NCBI RefSeq assembly: GCF_000814475.1
Contig: NZ_JSVC01000015.1
Coordinates: 310,001 to 374,000, forward strand
Length of the DNA stretch: 64,000 bases
Source: Flavihumibacter solisilvae
Lineage (GTDB): Bacteria; Bacteroidota; Bacteroidia; Chitinophagales; Chitinophagaceae
Direction: 5' to 3'
Below, piece after piece: positions 34,016 through 42,838 of this stretch. The translations under genes were made by a program, and so were the position numbers. Every line of letters starts with the position of its first letter. Positions within the stretch are counted from its first letter, which is position 1. The notes beneath the pieces were generated by a model. The model worked only from the letters and a program-made list of their open reading frames with translations, did not search any database and had not been told where the DNA came from.

Positions 34016-34474
34016 ATGAAAATCCTGAAACGACTGCTCCTCGCAGTGAGTCTCCTTTATACGGGGGTAGCTCACGCAACGCCTGCCGACAGTTTAAAAA
34101 CACAAAGCAGGAAAAAAAGGAAGGCCAACACTGCCAAAGTGCAGTTTGGAACCGCAAGTTATTACGCCGCCAAATTCCATGGACGTAAAACGGCCAGTGG
34201 TGAAGTCTATGATGCCAATAAATTTACTGCCGCACATAACGGTCTGCCTTTAGGAACCTGGATCAGGGTAACTAATCAGCGTAACGGGCGCAAAGTCCTC
34301 GTGAAGGTCAATGACAGGCTGCATTATAAGAACCCCAGGCTGGTCGACCTGTCACGCGCCGCCGCAAAAAAACTGGGTTACACCGGTCACGGTCTCGCGA
34401 AAGTGAAAGTGGAGGTACTGGGAAAAAAAATGCCTGCAGAACTGGCAACTGCCAACGAAGCAACCAATAAATAA
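34016..34474 (+). CDS. RlpA-like septal ring lytic transglycosylase family protein
   Basis: This 152-residue protein has a signal peptide (LLLAVSLLYTGVAHA) and one double-psi beta-barrel (about residues 42-135). FGTASYYAAKFHGRKTASGEVYD and FTAAHNGLPLGTWIRVTN are followed by VKVNDRLHYKNPRLVDLSRAAAKKLGY, where the family usually has NDRGPF and ...IDLSKAAA. RlpA proteins cleave or bind denuded glycan strands at the septum, but whether this one is catalytic is unsure because RGPF is replaced by RLHYKN. No SPOR domain is present. It begins 3 bp after the L,D-transpeptidase stop, so they are cotranscribed. Confidence 0.82.
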   Translation: MKILKRLLLAVSLLYTGVAHATPADSLKTQSRKKRKANTAKVQFGTASYYAAKFHGRKTASGEVYDANKFTAAHNGLPLGTWIRVTNQRNGRKVLVKVNDRLHYKNPRLVDLSRAAAKKLGYTGHGLAKVKVEVLGKKMPAELATANEATNK

Positions 34475-34498
34475 TTTTCAATATTTGTAGCTGAAAAC

Positions 34499-34506
34499 TA
34501 TTTTTG
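34499..34506 (+). promoter_or_regulatory. Bacteroidota -7 element for the OmpA-type gene
   Basis: TATTTTTG matches TAnnTTTG exactly, with TTTT 20 nt upstream (34475-34478) in place of the -33 TTTG. The predicted start is about 18 nt before the ATG at 34531. It would give the OmpA gene its own promoter. Confidence 0.45.
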
Positions 34507-34530
34507 ACCCCAGCAAACCAAACACCCATT

Positions 34531-35784
34531 ATGAAGAAAATAGTACTTTCAGTATTGACAGTATGCTGCTATTTCACGAACTCTTTTGGCCAGGATGAAA
34601 ATTATATCAAAAGACCCGCTATCGGGATCCACTTTTTCGGCAATGACTTTGTAACGCCGCAACGCATCCGGTCAACCTCCCTCAGCACTGTATTGAAAGA
34701 CAATGATTGGGCTAAGTTCAGCGACCTGAACTTTGGATTTGCCGGCAACTACATGAAGGGTCTAAGCAACCACTTTGATTTCTCAACAACTCTTGGTGTT
34801 TCATTCCTGGAATATCCCATGGATGATAAGCCGCAGAATGGCAAAGACGGGGCACTGTTCGAATGGGATGCCATGGTTCACGGCAAAATGGTTTCTGATA
34901 AATACTGGGTTTCGCCATACATCTCAGCCGGTATCGGTGCATCACAGTGGAGAGGATACTTCGGGGCATTCATTCCCGTGGGTGTAGGTATCCAGGTAAA
35001 CTTTTTTGACGAAGCTTTTCTCCTGATCAATACCCAGTACAGGATGAAAGTGACCAGTACTACTAATTATCATTTTTACCAGGGTATCGGCTTCGCTGGC
35101 AATATAGGAAGGCCGAAAGAAGAAAAAGTAATTCCACCACCACCGCCGCCGGTTGTAGTTGTGGAACAGGAGAAAGACCAGGATAGTGATGGGATTGCCG
35201 ATAAGGATGATAAATGTCCCACCCAGCCAGGCATTGCCCGTTATGAAGGATGCCCCATTCCCGATACTGATGGAGATGGCATCAATGATGAAGAAGACAA
35301 ATGTAAGGATGTGGCCGGGCTGGCCCGCTACCAGGGATGCCCGGTTCCGGATACGGACAAAGACGGGGTGAATGATGAAGAAGATAAATGTCCCGATGTT
35401 CCCGGGCTTGCAGACAATTTCGGTTGCCCCAGGCTTGAAACTTCGAAATTCAATGCAAGTAATGTCCAGTTTGTTACCGGGAGTGCCACACTTACTGCCG
35501 GGGCAAAGAAAGAGCTTGACAAGGCTGCTAAAATTCTCAATGAAGAATACCCGCAACTGAAAGTGGATATCGTGGGTCACACGGATAATACCGGTGGCGC
35601 TGAGCTGAACCAAAAGCTGAGTGAGAAACGTGCCAATGCTGTGAAGGCCTACCTTGGCAAAAAAGGTGTGGCTGCAGACAGGCTTACTGCAACAGGGCAG
35701 GGACAGGGAAACCCAATTACCGATAACAATTCTTCCGCAGGCCGGGCAAAGAACCGGCGGGTCGAATTCAAAATAAGTCAATAA
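34531..35784 (+). CDS. OmpA family protein with thrombospondin type 3 repeats
   Basis: ATG 34531 gives 417 residues with a signal peptide (IVLSVLTVCCYFTNSFGQ). A membrane-barrel-like N-terminal half (about 25-200) is followed by a proline run (PPPPPPVVVV). Three calcium-binding TSP3 repeats come next (DQDSDGIADKDDKCP, DTDGDGINDEEDKC, DTDKDGVNDEEDKCP, about residues 220-310). The C-terminal OmpA domain has VDIVGHTDNTGGAELNQKLSE and RAKNRRVEF, which binds diaminopimelate in peptidoglycan. It should link the outer membrane to the wall. This architecture is widespread in Bacteroidota. It has its own promoter-like element and a terminator. Confidence 0.9.
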   Translation: MKKIVLSVLTVCCYFTNSFGQDENYIKRPAIGIHFFGNDFVTPQRIRSTSLSTVLKDNDWAKFSDLNFGFAGNYMKGLSNHFDFSTTLGVSFLEYPMDDKPQNGKDGALFEWDAMVHGKMVSDKYWVSPYISAGIGASQWRGYFGAFIPVGVGIQVNFFDEAFLLINTQYRMKVTSTTNYHFYQGIGFAGNIGRPKEEKVIPPPPPPVVVVEQEKDQDSDGIADKDDKCPTQPGIARYEGCPIPDTDGDGINDEEDKCKDVAGLARYQGCPVPDTDKDGVNDEEDKCPDVPGLADNFGCPRLETSKFNASNVQFVTGSATLTAGAKKELDKAAKILNEEYPQLKVDIVGHTDNTGGAELNQKLSEKRANAVKAYLGKKGVAADRLTATGQGQGNPITDNNSSAGRAKNRRVEFKISQ

Positions 35785-35810
35785 AAAAAGCGCCGCAAGG
35801 CGCTTTTTTT
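35783..35810. terminator. Bidirectional Rho-independent terminator
   Basis: Stem GCGCC (35790-35794) and GGCGC (35799-35803) with loop GCAA is flanked by seven A before and seven T after. It works for both the OmpA gene and the converging PBP1A gene. Confidence 0.8.
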
Positions 35811-35831
35811 ATTGTGCATCAAAACTGGGTA

Positions 35832-38246
35832 TTATTCGTCCTTCTTGTCTTTTTTGCCGAAGATCTTGCGGAAGATTCCTTTTTTCTTTTCCTTCGGTGG
35901 TTCTACCGCAGACTTGTCAGTTGTTTTTTTTTCATCCTTCCTGCCATTCTGATTCGCTTCGTTCAACACTTTCTGTTCTTCAGCATTGAGTGATGATTCT
36001 ACCGGAACATTGCTCGTATCGGGAGCCGCAAGATATTGTTCTGCCATGCCATTGCCCTGGTCTGTGCCTTCTGCACCCGGTGGCGGGGTCTGGTCAATAA
36101 TGTTCATGTAGTCATAGGTCAGCTCATTCCGTAATTTCTCGGGTTGCGGGAACCTCGCGAGGGGGTCAATTCCAAGGGTCTTGTCTGCATATACTTTTTT
36201 AAAGAAATACTCCCAGATTGGCCTTGCTGCCTGTCCGCCATAACCTAAGCCGCTTTCCAGCCTGATAAACCGGTCATCGCAACCTATCCATGTACCAGCC
36301 AGCAACTGTGGTGAAAATCCAATGAACCATGCATCCGCATTGTCGTTGGTGGTACCGGTCTTACCCGCCAGCTCTGCTACACCAAGACGGGAACGCAATC
36401 CGGCCGCGGTACCCATTTCAACTGGTCCGCCAAGCATCTTTGTTGTGGTATAAGCCGCAGATTCGCTGATAACCTGGTTCATCTTCGTCTGGAAACTTTC
36501 CAGTACGTTACCATTGCGGTCTTCGATGCGTGTAATATATGTTGGCTGAGTACTGAATCCCTGGTTTGCAAACATGGTGTATCCATACAGCATTTCATAC
36601 ATCGACAGGTCAACGGCACCAAGACAGATGGAAGGGTAGGGCTCCACCTTCGTTTTGATATTGATGTTATTCAGGAATTCCACAAAACGTTTCGGCCCGA
36701 TCTGCTTCATGATATAGGCAGTGGCACAGTTCAGGGAATAGGTCAGGGCACTTGCCATGCTCACCGTATTGCCTTTACATTCCGCTTTGGCAGGTACAAG
36801 TCCATAACCCGGGAAGTCCTGGACCACGTTCTCAACAGGAGTTTCAGGAGTAAACCCAGCTTCTTCTATTGCTTCGCAATACAGGAATGGCTTAATGGAT
36901 GATCCTACCTGGCGTTTCGTATTCAGGTTAACGTGGTCAAATTTGTATGTCTTGAAATCAATGCCACCAACCCAGGCTTTTACTTCACCTGTTACCGGAT
37001 CCATAACCATAAATGAAGTCTGCAGCATCTGGCGATGGTACTTGATGGAATCAAGCGGTGTCATTACCGTATCCTTTTCACGCTTCGAGTTCCATGCGAA
37101 GATCTTCATCGGCACCTTCTGCTTAAAACTATTGCGGATCGCTTCCTCAGAAAGGCCGTCTTCCTTAGCGTTTTTCCAGCGCTCGCTGTTCTTCATGGCG
37201 GCGTCCAGCACATTGTTGTGCCCTTTCCATACGCCTCCTTTCTTGATGGAACCCTGGGCGTTGAGTGCCTTCTGGAGTACCGGCATCTGCTTAGCTACCG
37301 CTTCCTCCGCATACAGCTGCATGCGAGGGTTGATGGTAGTATAAATTCTTAACCCGTCTTTGTAAATGTCATAAGGATCGCCGGTTGCAGGGTTGGTGGT
37401 ATTCTTGCACCACTGTTTGATGTCGTCCCTTAACACCTCGCGGAAATAAGGCGCAAGCCCGGCATTTTCATCCTGTTTGCGATAATTCAGTACAATTGGT
37501 TTCAGCTTCAGCTTCTGGTTTTCCGTTGCAGTCAGGTAGTTGTTCTTGGCCATCTGGTCGAGTACGACGTTCCTGCGGTTCATTGCATTTTTCGGATTTT
37601 TCCGGGGATTGTAGATCGTGTTTCCCTTCAGCATTCCGACAAGTACTGCCGCTTCCTCCACATTGAGGCGGTCGGGTTCCTTTTGAAAGAATGTCAGCGA
37701 AGAATTCCGGATACCATACACATTCTCACCAAATGGAACTGTATTCAGGTAAAGCGTGAGGATTTCCTGTTTTGTAAAATTTCTTTCCAGTTTAATGGCA
37801 ATGATCCATTCTTTCAGTTTCTGGATCACCCGGGTAATGGGATTCCTGGCACGTTCAGAAAACATATTGAGCGCCAGCTGCTGCGTAATAGTGCTGCCGC
37901 CGCCTTCGCGGCCGAGAAAGATGATGGCCCGCGCAACAGATCTTCCGTCTATCCCGGAATGCTCATAAAACCTTTCATCTTCAGTAGCTACCAGGGCATT
38001 TACCACGTGTTTTGAGATATCGTGATAGTCAACATTGCTGCGGTTCCCCCTTTCCCTGTAATACTTTCCCATCAGCGTACCGTCCGCCGCATAAATCTCT
38101 GTAGCCTGGAGGATGGAAGGGTTTTCGAGTTCACTCAGGGAGGGCAATTTGCCGAAAACCCCCACATTGATCAGGATGAGTAGCAGGGCAAATGCGGCAA
38201 AACCTATCAAAAACACTTTCCAGAAAACACGTGCGGAATGTTTCAT
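35832..38246 (-). CDS. Class A penicillin-binding protein (PBP1A type)
   Basis: ATG 38246 gives 804 residues (an in-frame ATG at 38276 would add 10). One membrane anchor (about residues 8-28) precedes a GT51 transglycosylase domain with the catalytic Glu89 in ATEDERFYEHSGID and GGSTITQQLALN. The transpeptidase domain has VGSSIKPFLY (Ser449, Lys452), SYSLNCA and LAGKTGTTN. A Lys/Glu-rich tail of about 60 residues ends FGKKDKKDE. It polymerises and crosslinks peptidoglycan in the periplasm. It lies 68 bp after the PorW/SprE-like gene on the same strand. Assignment is certain; the label mrcA is not implied. Confidence 0.94.
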   Translation of the reverse strand: MKHSARVFWKVFLIGFAAFALLLILINVGVFGKLPSLSELENPSILQATEIYAADGTLMGKYYRERGNRSNVDYHDISKHVVNALVATEDERFYEHSGIDGRSVARAIIFLGREGGGSTITQQLALNMFSERARNPITRVIQKLKEWIIAIKLERNFTKQEILTLYLNTVPFGENVYGIRNSSLTFFQKEPDRLNVEEAAVLVGMLKGNTIYNPRKNPKNAMNRRNVVLDQMAKNNYLTATENQKLKLKPIVLNYRKQDENAGLAPYFREVLRDDIKQWCKNTTNPATGDPYDIYKDGLRIYTTINPRMQLYAEEAVAKQMPVLQKALNAQGSIKKGGVWKGHNNVLDAAMKNSERWKNAKEDGLSEEAIRNSFKQKVPMKIFAWNSKREKDTVMTPLDSIKYHRQMLQTSFMVMDPVTGEVKAWVGGIDFKTYKFDHVNLNTKRQVGSSIKPFLYCEAIEEAGFTPETPVENVVQDFPGYGLVPAKAECKGNTVSMASALTYSLNCATAYIMKQIGPKRFVEFLNNINIKTKVEPYPSICLGAVDLSMYEMLYGYTMFANQGFSTQPTYITRIEDRNGNVLESFQTKMNQVISESAAYTTTKMLGGPVEMGTAAGLRSRLGVAELAGKTGTTNDNADAWFIGFSPQLLAGTWIGCDDRFIRLESGLGYGGQAARPIWEYFFKKVYADKTLGIDPLARFPQPEKLRNELTYDYMNIIDQTPPPGAEGTDQGNGMAEQYLAAPDTSNVPVESSLNAEEQKVLNEANQNGRKDEKKTTDKSAVEPPKEKKKGIFRKIFGKKDKKDE

Positions 38247-38314
38247 AATTTTTCTTTCTTGGAATTGAACTTTCAAATATTACGCCCGAAAGTATAAAAT
38301 CAGGACCTGATGGC

Positions 38315-41302
38315 CTAAAACTCACTCGGGAACAATTGTTTTAAAAAATTTCGGTAGGCAGGCAGGTCTTTATTGTTCATCAGCAGGTCCATATTGGATT
38401 CAGCCACAGGAATGAAATAATATTTGTCCGCCTTGAGCCAGGGGATGATATCCTTTGAAGCCTGTGCTTTTGCCTTCACAATATAATCCCTTGCCGCCTG
38501 CTCATTTGCCAGTCCTTTGATGGCAACCATCTTAACCTGGTCTGTCAGTCCTACAATCGTCACATTCATAGGAACTGTATAGTAGTTTTCTTTATTATAT
38601 CTGTTGAATGCATTTCGTGTTTCATTAACATAAACGGGGTCCACATTTTCCAGCACAATCACAACAAAGTGAGGCTGTGCGGCATGCCTGCTGAATGCAG
38701 TTCCTGTGGGCACGGCAGGAGCTTCTTTTTTCAGCCTGCTGCTATCAGTGATTCCAGGCACAGGCTTAACTGCCGGCAATTCCGTTTTGGGCTGCACCGC
38801 TTTCGCTTCCCTGGGGTCGGGTGTCACTGCTTCAGGCTTTTTTTCAACCGGTGCGGCAACTGCTTTTTCTTCCAGGGTTACGACGCTGTCTTCAGCAGGT
38901 CTCTGGATCTCGAGCTTCGTCAGGTAGTCTTCAATCTCAGCCCTTCGCTGCACAACGCTGATCAGGTTTTTGGCTTTCTCGGCGATGGGGTGATCAGGAA
39001 ACTGGCCAATCAGTAACTGGAGCACATTAATGGCCTGGTTGTCGTCCCTTTTCTTGATATGATAAATTGCTTCAATATACAGTAACTGCGGCGTCCAGAA
39101 ATTCGAACCGTAAATGCTGTCTGCAATTGCTTTTGCCGCAATAGCGCCATCGAAATTACCCTCGATAAACAAGTCGTACACGTGACTATACGAAACCGTT
39201 GCGCCTTTCACGTGCGCATTCTCTTCTTCTTGCGCCTTTACCGGGTCAGCAGCCAGCTTCGCTTCGCGGGTTTCCGGATGTTCCTTTGCGAGTTTTTGTT
39301 TTACCCGGTCCAGGTCCGCTGTTTTACCCAGCATCTGATAGCATATAGATAACTGGTACAGGATTTCGGCTTCTTTGCTGCTGGCTGGGAATCGATCAAG
39401 CAGACCTTCATAATTCACTGCTGCAGTGGCATAGTCCTCGAAGCTGTTTTGAATGGTATTGGCAAGCATGTATTGGGACTGCAGGATGGAATCATTGGAG
39501 ACCTTTTGCTGCTCAGGTGTTATCGGCAGTTTTGCAATCAGTGCTTCGAGGGAAAGCTCTGCATCCTCTGCCGCCGCTTCTGCTTCTTCCGTTTTTATTT
39601 CTTTATTGAAAGTAACATTGCTCACACTGTTGCTGCGCCGCCAGTTGTCTGTATTCGGACGGTTGCCCCACTTGTTCCGGAATTCAGTAAATCCCCTGCT
39701 CTTAAGGGAGTTGTTGTAAAAATACCACTCGCCGGAATTGTAGGTTACGAACAGGTCCGACGGAACTGTGTTTCCTGCCGGAACGAAAACCGGTCCGCCA
39801 GCCTGTTGAGCCCCGGAAAGGTCATCATCTTTTAAGCCTCTTTGCTTGCGAAGCTGTCGCAGGTACCGGGTGAGAATATCGTTTCTTTTGTCTTCAGGCA
39901 TTGCCGCCAGCCGCTGAAGGCTATCCTGCCTGTTGATCACATAATAATTGGAAGCTACGACCTCGAGCCCTTCAAGACGGGCAGTGAGTGCCTGGGCTTC
40001 TGCTTCGGGTAAATAACCCATTTCTACACTGTCGTAATAGTTTTTTGCCGGAACGTATTCTTTCTGGTTAAATGAAAGGTCACCCAGCAGCTGGTAGGAG
40101 CGGGTTTTCTGATCCGGGTTTACCGTGCTGTATTTTACACTTTTCAACAGGTGCGCCTGGGCCGCGGGAATCATTCCGCGCCTTACTTCAATTTGCCCGA
40201 TGGTATAATAGATCAGGTCGCGGTAATTTGTATACCGCTCTTTCCTGGCCATTTTTTCCAGGGCTGCAATGGCTGCTTGCCAGTCTACATCATTGATGCC
40301 CGTGATCTGCTGGGTAGCCTGCAATTGCGCGGCAACTTCCATTACCGGGTTCATGGTGTGTTTGATACAACGCTCGAAGGCATCTTTTGCCAGGGCAGTT
40401 TTTCCTGCACGCGAGTACAACTGTCCAAGCAGGTATTCCCATCTTGCAAGCTCCTTCTTATCGTAAGCCACCGGAAGCGCCTTTTCAAGATAATATGCTG
40501 CACTGTCGTACTGTGAAGCTGTATAGAACCAGTATGCACTCACTTCATCGAGCGAGTTATGCAGGCGTTTGGGAAAAGTGGGGTCATGCCGGAGTGTCTG
40601 GATAAGTGTGGCAGCCTGCGGCATTTCATTCCTCGTAATATGGGTGCGTACCAGCCAGATCAGCGCGTCATTGCGGCTGGGAGGTTCCGACAATGCCTTA
40701 TCGATCACATTGCGTTTTTCGACCGTAGACACTTTCATCACACTTCCACCTTCGTTGGCATTGCTGCCGATCACCTTATCGTAACCGTCTTCCTCCTTCG
40801 GCGAAAAGGCATAGTTCATATACTGGAAGGTCATATAGGCCGTATCGAGCGTATTGCGGTAGTAATAGGCCTGGCCCATCAGCAGGTAAAGATTGTCCAT
40901 CCAGTCGCTACGCAGGTCATGCAGGAAGATGCCGGCGTTTACCTTGTAGATCACGGAATCCAGTTCCGTCTGTTGTGATGAGGTATTTTCAAGCGAATAG
41001 TTATAGAAGGACAGCAATTCGGTGTAACGGTCTATCTGCTGGGCCCGTGCGTTGTCCAGCACCCTGTTCAGCTTCTCCCGTGCATTAAAGAAAAAATTGT
41101 AATGTGTATAGGTGTTCTGGAAGAATCTCCTGGGAGCGTTGAATTTTTTCTGACCGGTTTTCTCTGCCCTCAGCGTACGGTTCTCGTATTTGGCGGGTTT
41201 TTTCAGATCAGGGTCGAGGGTTGGCTGAGCCAATCCAGGTAAAAAACAGGAAAGGCAGATTAGGAACGAAATCAGGATCCTGGTGCCTTGTGTATTGATC
41301 AT
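38315..41302 (-). CDS. PorW/SprE-like TPR protein of the type IX secretion/gliding system
   Basis: This 995-residue exported protein has a hydrophobic N-terminus (ILISFLICLSCFLPGLAQ) that could be a signal peptide or lipoprotein signal (Cys at LSC). The start of the mature part, KKFNAPRRFFQNTYTHYNFFFNAREKLNRVLDNA, closely fits the conserved N-terminal region of SprE/PorW. TPR-like helices fill about residues 100-800 (NLYLLMGQAYYYRNTLDTAYMTFQYM; LYQLSICYQMLGK), then a low-complexity Pro/Glu/Lys stretch and a C-terminal ferredoxin-like end (HFVVIVLENVDPVYVNETRNAFNRYN). PorW/SprE is needed for secretion by type IX. It is longer than F. johnsoniae SprE. No other por genes are in the window. Confidence 0.75.
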   Translation of the reverse strand: MINTQGTRILISFLICLSCFLPGLAQPTLDPDLKKPAKYENRTLRAEKTGQKKFNAPRRFFQNTYTHYNFFFNAREKLNRVLDNARAQQIDRYTELLSFYNYSLENTSSQQTELDSVIYKVNAGIFLHDLRSDWMDNLYLLMGQAYYYRNTLDTAYMTFQYMNYAFSPKEEDGYDKVIGSNANEGGSVMKVSTVEKRNVIDKALSEPPSRNDALIWLVRTHITRNEMPQAATLIQTLRHDPTFPKRLHNSLDEVSAYWFYTASQYDSAAYYLEKALPVAYDKKELARWEYLLGQLYSRAGKTALAKDAFERCIKHTMNPVMEVAAQLQATQQITGINDVDWQAAIAALEKMARKERYTNYRDLIYYTIGQIEVRRGMIPAAQAHLLKSVKYSTVNPDQKTRSYQLLGDLSFNQKEYVPAKNYYDSVEMGYLPEAEAQALTARLEGLEVVASNYYVINRQDSLQRLAAMPEDKRNDILTRYLRQLRKQRGLKDDDLSGAQQAGGPVFVPAGNTVPSDLFVTYNSGEWYFYNNSLKSRGFTEFRNKWGNRPNTDNWRRSNSVSNVTFNKEIKTEEAEAAAEDAELSLEALIAKLPITPEQQKVSNDSILQSQYMLANTIQNSFEDYATAAVNYEGLLDRFPASSKEAEILYQLSICYQMLGKTADLDRVKQKLAKEHPETREAKLAADPVKAQEEENAHVKGATVSYSHVYDLFIEGNFDGAIAAKAIADSIYGSNFWTPQLLYIEAIYHIKKRDDNQAINVLQLLIGQFPDHPIAEKAKNLISVVQRRAEIEDYLTKLEIQRPAEDSVVTLEEKAVAAPVEKKPEAVTPDPREAKAVQPKTELPAVKPVPGITDSSRLKKEAPAVPTGTAFSRHAAQPHFVVIVLENVDPVYVNETRNAFNRYNKENYYTVPMNVTIVGLTDQVKMVAIKGLANEQAARDYIVKAKAQASKDIIPWLKADKYYFIPVAESNMDLLMNNKDLPAYRNFLKQLFPSEF

Positions 41303-41307
41303 CTGCG

Positions 41308-41338
41308 CAAACTAAAGTGATATTAACTCTTCTGCAAG
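41308..41338 (-). promoter_or_regulatory. Promoter-like element, possible leaderless transcript of the PorW/SprE-like gene
   Basis: On the minus strand TTAGTTTG (41315-41308) is one base from TAnnTTTG, with CTTG about 20 nt upstream (41338-41335). The ATG is at 41302, six bases after the element, so the transcript would start at or near the start codon. Confidence 0.35.
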
Positions 41339-41423
41339 AAAATTATTTTAAAGTTATCCAAATTAATTGGCTCGATTTTTATGTAGTTTGTGGCTGTCTT
41401 TTAAGGAAAACGGAACAATTTTA

Positions 41424-41819
41424 ATGCCTGAAAACAATACAAATACCACCTTTAAGCGTTTACGTAACCGGTACCGCCTGGTGGTAATGAACGATGACAG
41501 CTATGAGGAGGTGGTAACCTTTAAGTTATCGAGGCTGAGTGTGTATATCGTTATGAGCACCATTTTCGTTTTACTGACGGGATTGACAGTGGCACTGATC
41601 GTTTTTACCCCGCTGAAATTGTATATACCGGGGTACGGCAGCGCCAGTGCAACAAAAGAATTAAGGCAGTTGAAGATCCGGACAGATTCGTTGGAACAGG
41701 CCATGCAGTACAAGGATCAATACCTGCAAAGCATAAAAAAAGTTTTACAGGGAGACGTAACCGTTAAGCTGGATACCACCTCCCTGAATATACCACCTAC
41801 GGAAACAACCACAGATTAA
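41424..41819 (+). CDS. Membrane protein resembling the N-terminus of bactofilin-linked M23 peptidases
   Basis: ATG 41424 gives 131 residues; an upstream TTG would add 19 implausible residues. A basic cytoplasmic segment TFKRLRNRYRLVVMNDDSYEEVVTFKLSRL precedes one membrane helix (about residues 37-58, ending FTPLKLYIPGYG) and a short coiled stretch. In many Bacteroidota this N-terminal region belongs to an M23 metallopeptidase of 300 or more residues encoded beside bactofilin. Here the protein stops about 60 residues after the membrane helix, and no HxxxD or HxH peptidase motif follows. It ends 10 bp before bactofilin. It is either a naturally short partner that anchors bactofilin or a truncated peptidase. 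Confidence 0.75.
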   Translation: MPENNTNTTFKRLRNRYRLVVMNDDSYEEVVTFKLSRLSVYIVMSTIFVLLTGLTVALIVFTPLKLYIPGYGSASATKELRQLKIRTDSLEQAMQYKDQYLQSIKKVLQGDVTVKLDTTSLNIPPTETTTD

Positions 41820-41829
41820 ATCCAAAGCT

Positions 41830-42240
41830 ATGTTCAACGGAAAATCCAAAACTGAATTTGCTGCAGAAACAGGCGGTAACAGCACCAGCCTGATCGGAAA
41901 CGGGACTACACTGAAAGGGGACATTACAAGTAACGGCGATCTGCGGATCGACGGAACCCTCATCGGCAATGTGCACAGTTCTGCCAAGGTAGTGATCGGC
42001 GCCAATGGCGTTGTAGAAGGCGATATCCATGGTCTGCAGGCAGACATCATGGGTAAAGTGGTCGGCACTATCAAAGTAAAGGAACTGCTTCAACTCAAGT
42101 CTTCCGGCATTGTAAACGGTAACATCCACGCTGGCAAACTGCAGATCGAACCGGCAGCAACCTTTAACGGCGCATGCCATATGGGAACGGAAGTTTCTCC
42201 GGCCGTAAATGAAAAGACTAAAGCAGCACCGGCAGCCTGA
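41830..42240 (+). CDS. Bactofilin (polymer-forming cytoskeletal protein)
   Basis: This 136-residue protein has a disordered N-terminus (about 1-20), a right-handed beta-helix bactofilin core (about 21-115), and a charged Ala/Glu/Lys tail. The core shows SLIGNGTTLKGDITSNGDLRIDGTLIGNVHSSAKVVIGANGVVEGDI. Bactofilins polymerise without nucleotide and position wall enzymes at curved or polar sites. The preceding short membrane protein is a candidate anchor. The 3' end overlaps the atpZ-like gene by 32 bp. Assignment is secure. Confidence 0.93.
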   Translation: MFNGKSKTEFAAETGGNSTSLIGNGTTLKGDITSNGDLRIDGTLIGNVHSSAKVVIGANGVVEGDIHGLQADIMGKVVGTIKVKELLQLKSSGIVNGNIHAGKLQIEPAATFNGACHMGTEVSPAVNEKTKAAPAA

Positions 42241-42466
42241 TAAGAAGATTTCATGGCTCAGGTATATTTCACTGGGTAGCCAGCTAATGGTTGCCCTGGC
42301 TCTGGCCGTATGGGCCGGAATCAGTGCAGACCGGTGGCTGGGCATCGGTGTGCCCCTATTGGTTTGGGTATTACCTTTGCTCATAATTGCTGTTACCATA
42401 ATAAAACTGGTAAAAGAAACAGCGCGCGACAGAAATGGAAAAAAAGACCGCCCGAATCAGACCTGA
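42209..42466 (+). CDS. atpZ: AtpZ/AtpI family protein
   Basis: This 85-residue protein has two membrane helices (about residues 25-43 and 49-66) linked by GISADRWLGIGVPLLVWVLP, the DUF-type AtpZ pattern. AtpZ helps assembly or ion uptake of the F-type ATP synthase. Its start lies within the bactofilin gene (32 bp overlap) and its end overlaps the next gene by 32 bp, so the three are translated from one message. In other Bacteroidota the atpB-atpE-atpF genes follow, but here they do not. Confidence 0.82.
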   Translation: MKRLKQHRQPDKKISWLRYISLGSQLMVALALAVWAGISADRWLGIGVPLLVWVLPLLIIAVTIIKLVKETARDRNGKKDRPNQT

Positions 42467-42836
42467 TTTGTTACCCTTGTTGATCGTCTTCCTGGTTGTG
42501 AATGGTTTATTGCTGGTTTTCCGCCAGCGGATGGACGGACTGGGTGTGGATACCGCAATCCTGCTCACCGGGAACCTCATCCTGTTTGTTATTTTTTTAC
42601 TCTCCTTCGTGATGCACGCCCGCAGTGCTGAAAATTCCTCTACCCCGGCTTTCCTCAGGAGCGTTTACGGCGGTATGCTGCTCAAACTTTTCGGCGGTGC
42701 TACTGCAGCTTTCGTTTATATCTTCCTGTTCCGTGATAAGGTCAACAAACCTGCCTTATTCGGTTGTATGTTCCTGTATATGCTCTACACGTTCATCGAA
42801 CTCAGGGTTGTGTTGAAGAAATCCAAGACCAGCTGA
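42435..42836 (+). CDS. Four-helix membrane protein, AtpI-like position
   Basis: This 133-residue protein has four hydrophobic segments (about residues 13-29, 41-62, 77-98 and 106-125) and no recognised motif. ATP synthase gene clusters of Bacteroidota commonly carry such a protein between atpZ and atpB, and I assign it to that position only. Its start overlaps atpZ by 32 bp, and sprT follows after 2 bp. A role in assembling the F0 part is plausible but not shown. The absence of the other atp genes next to it means this is an orphan pair. Confidence 0.7.
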   Translation: MEKKTARIRPDLLPLLIVFLVVNGLLLVFRQRMDGLGVDTAILLTGNLILFVIFLLSFVMHARSAENSSTPAFLRSVYGGMLLKLFGGATAAFVYIFLFRDKVNKPALFGCMFLYMLYTFIELRVVLKKSKTS

Positions 42837-42838
42837 CG

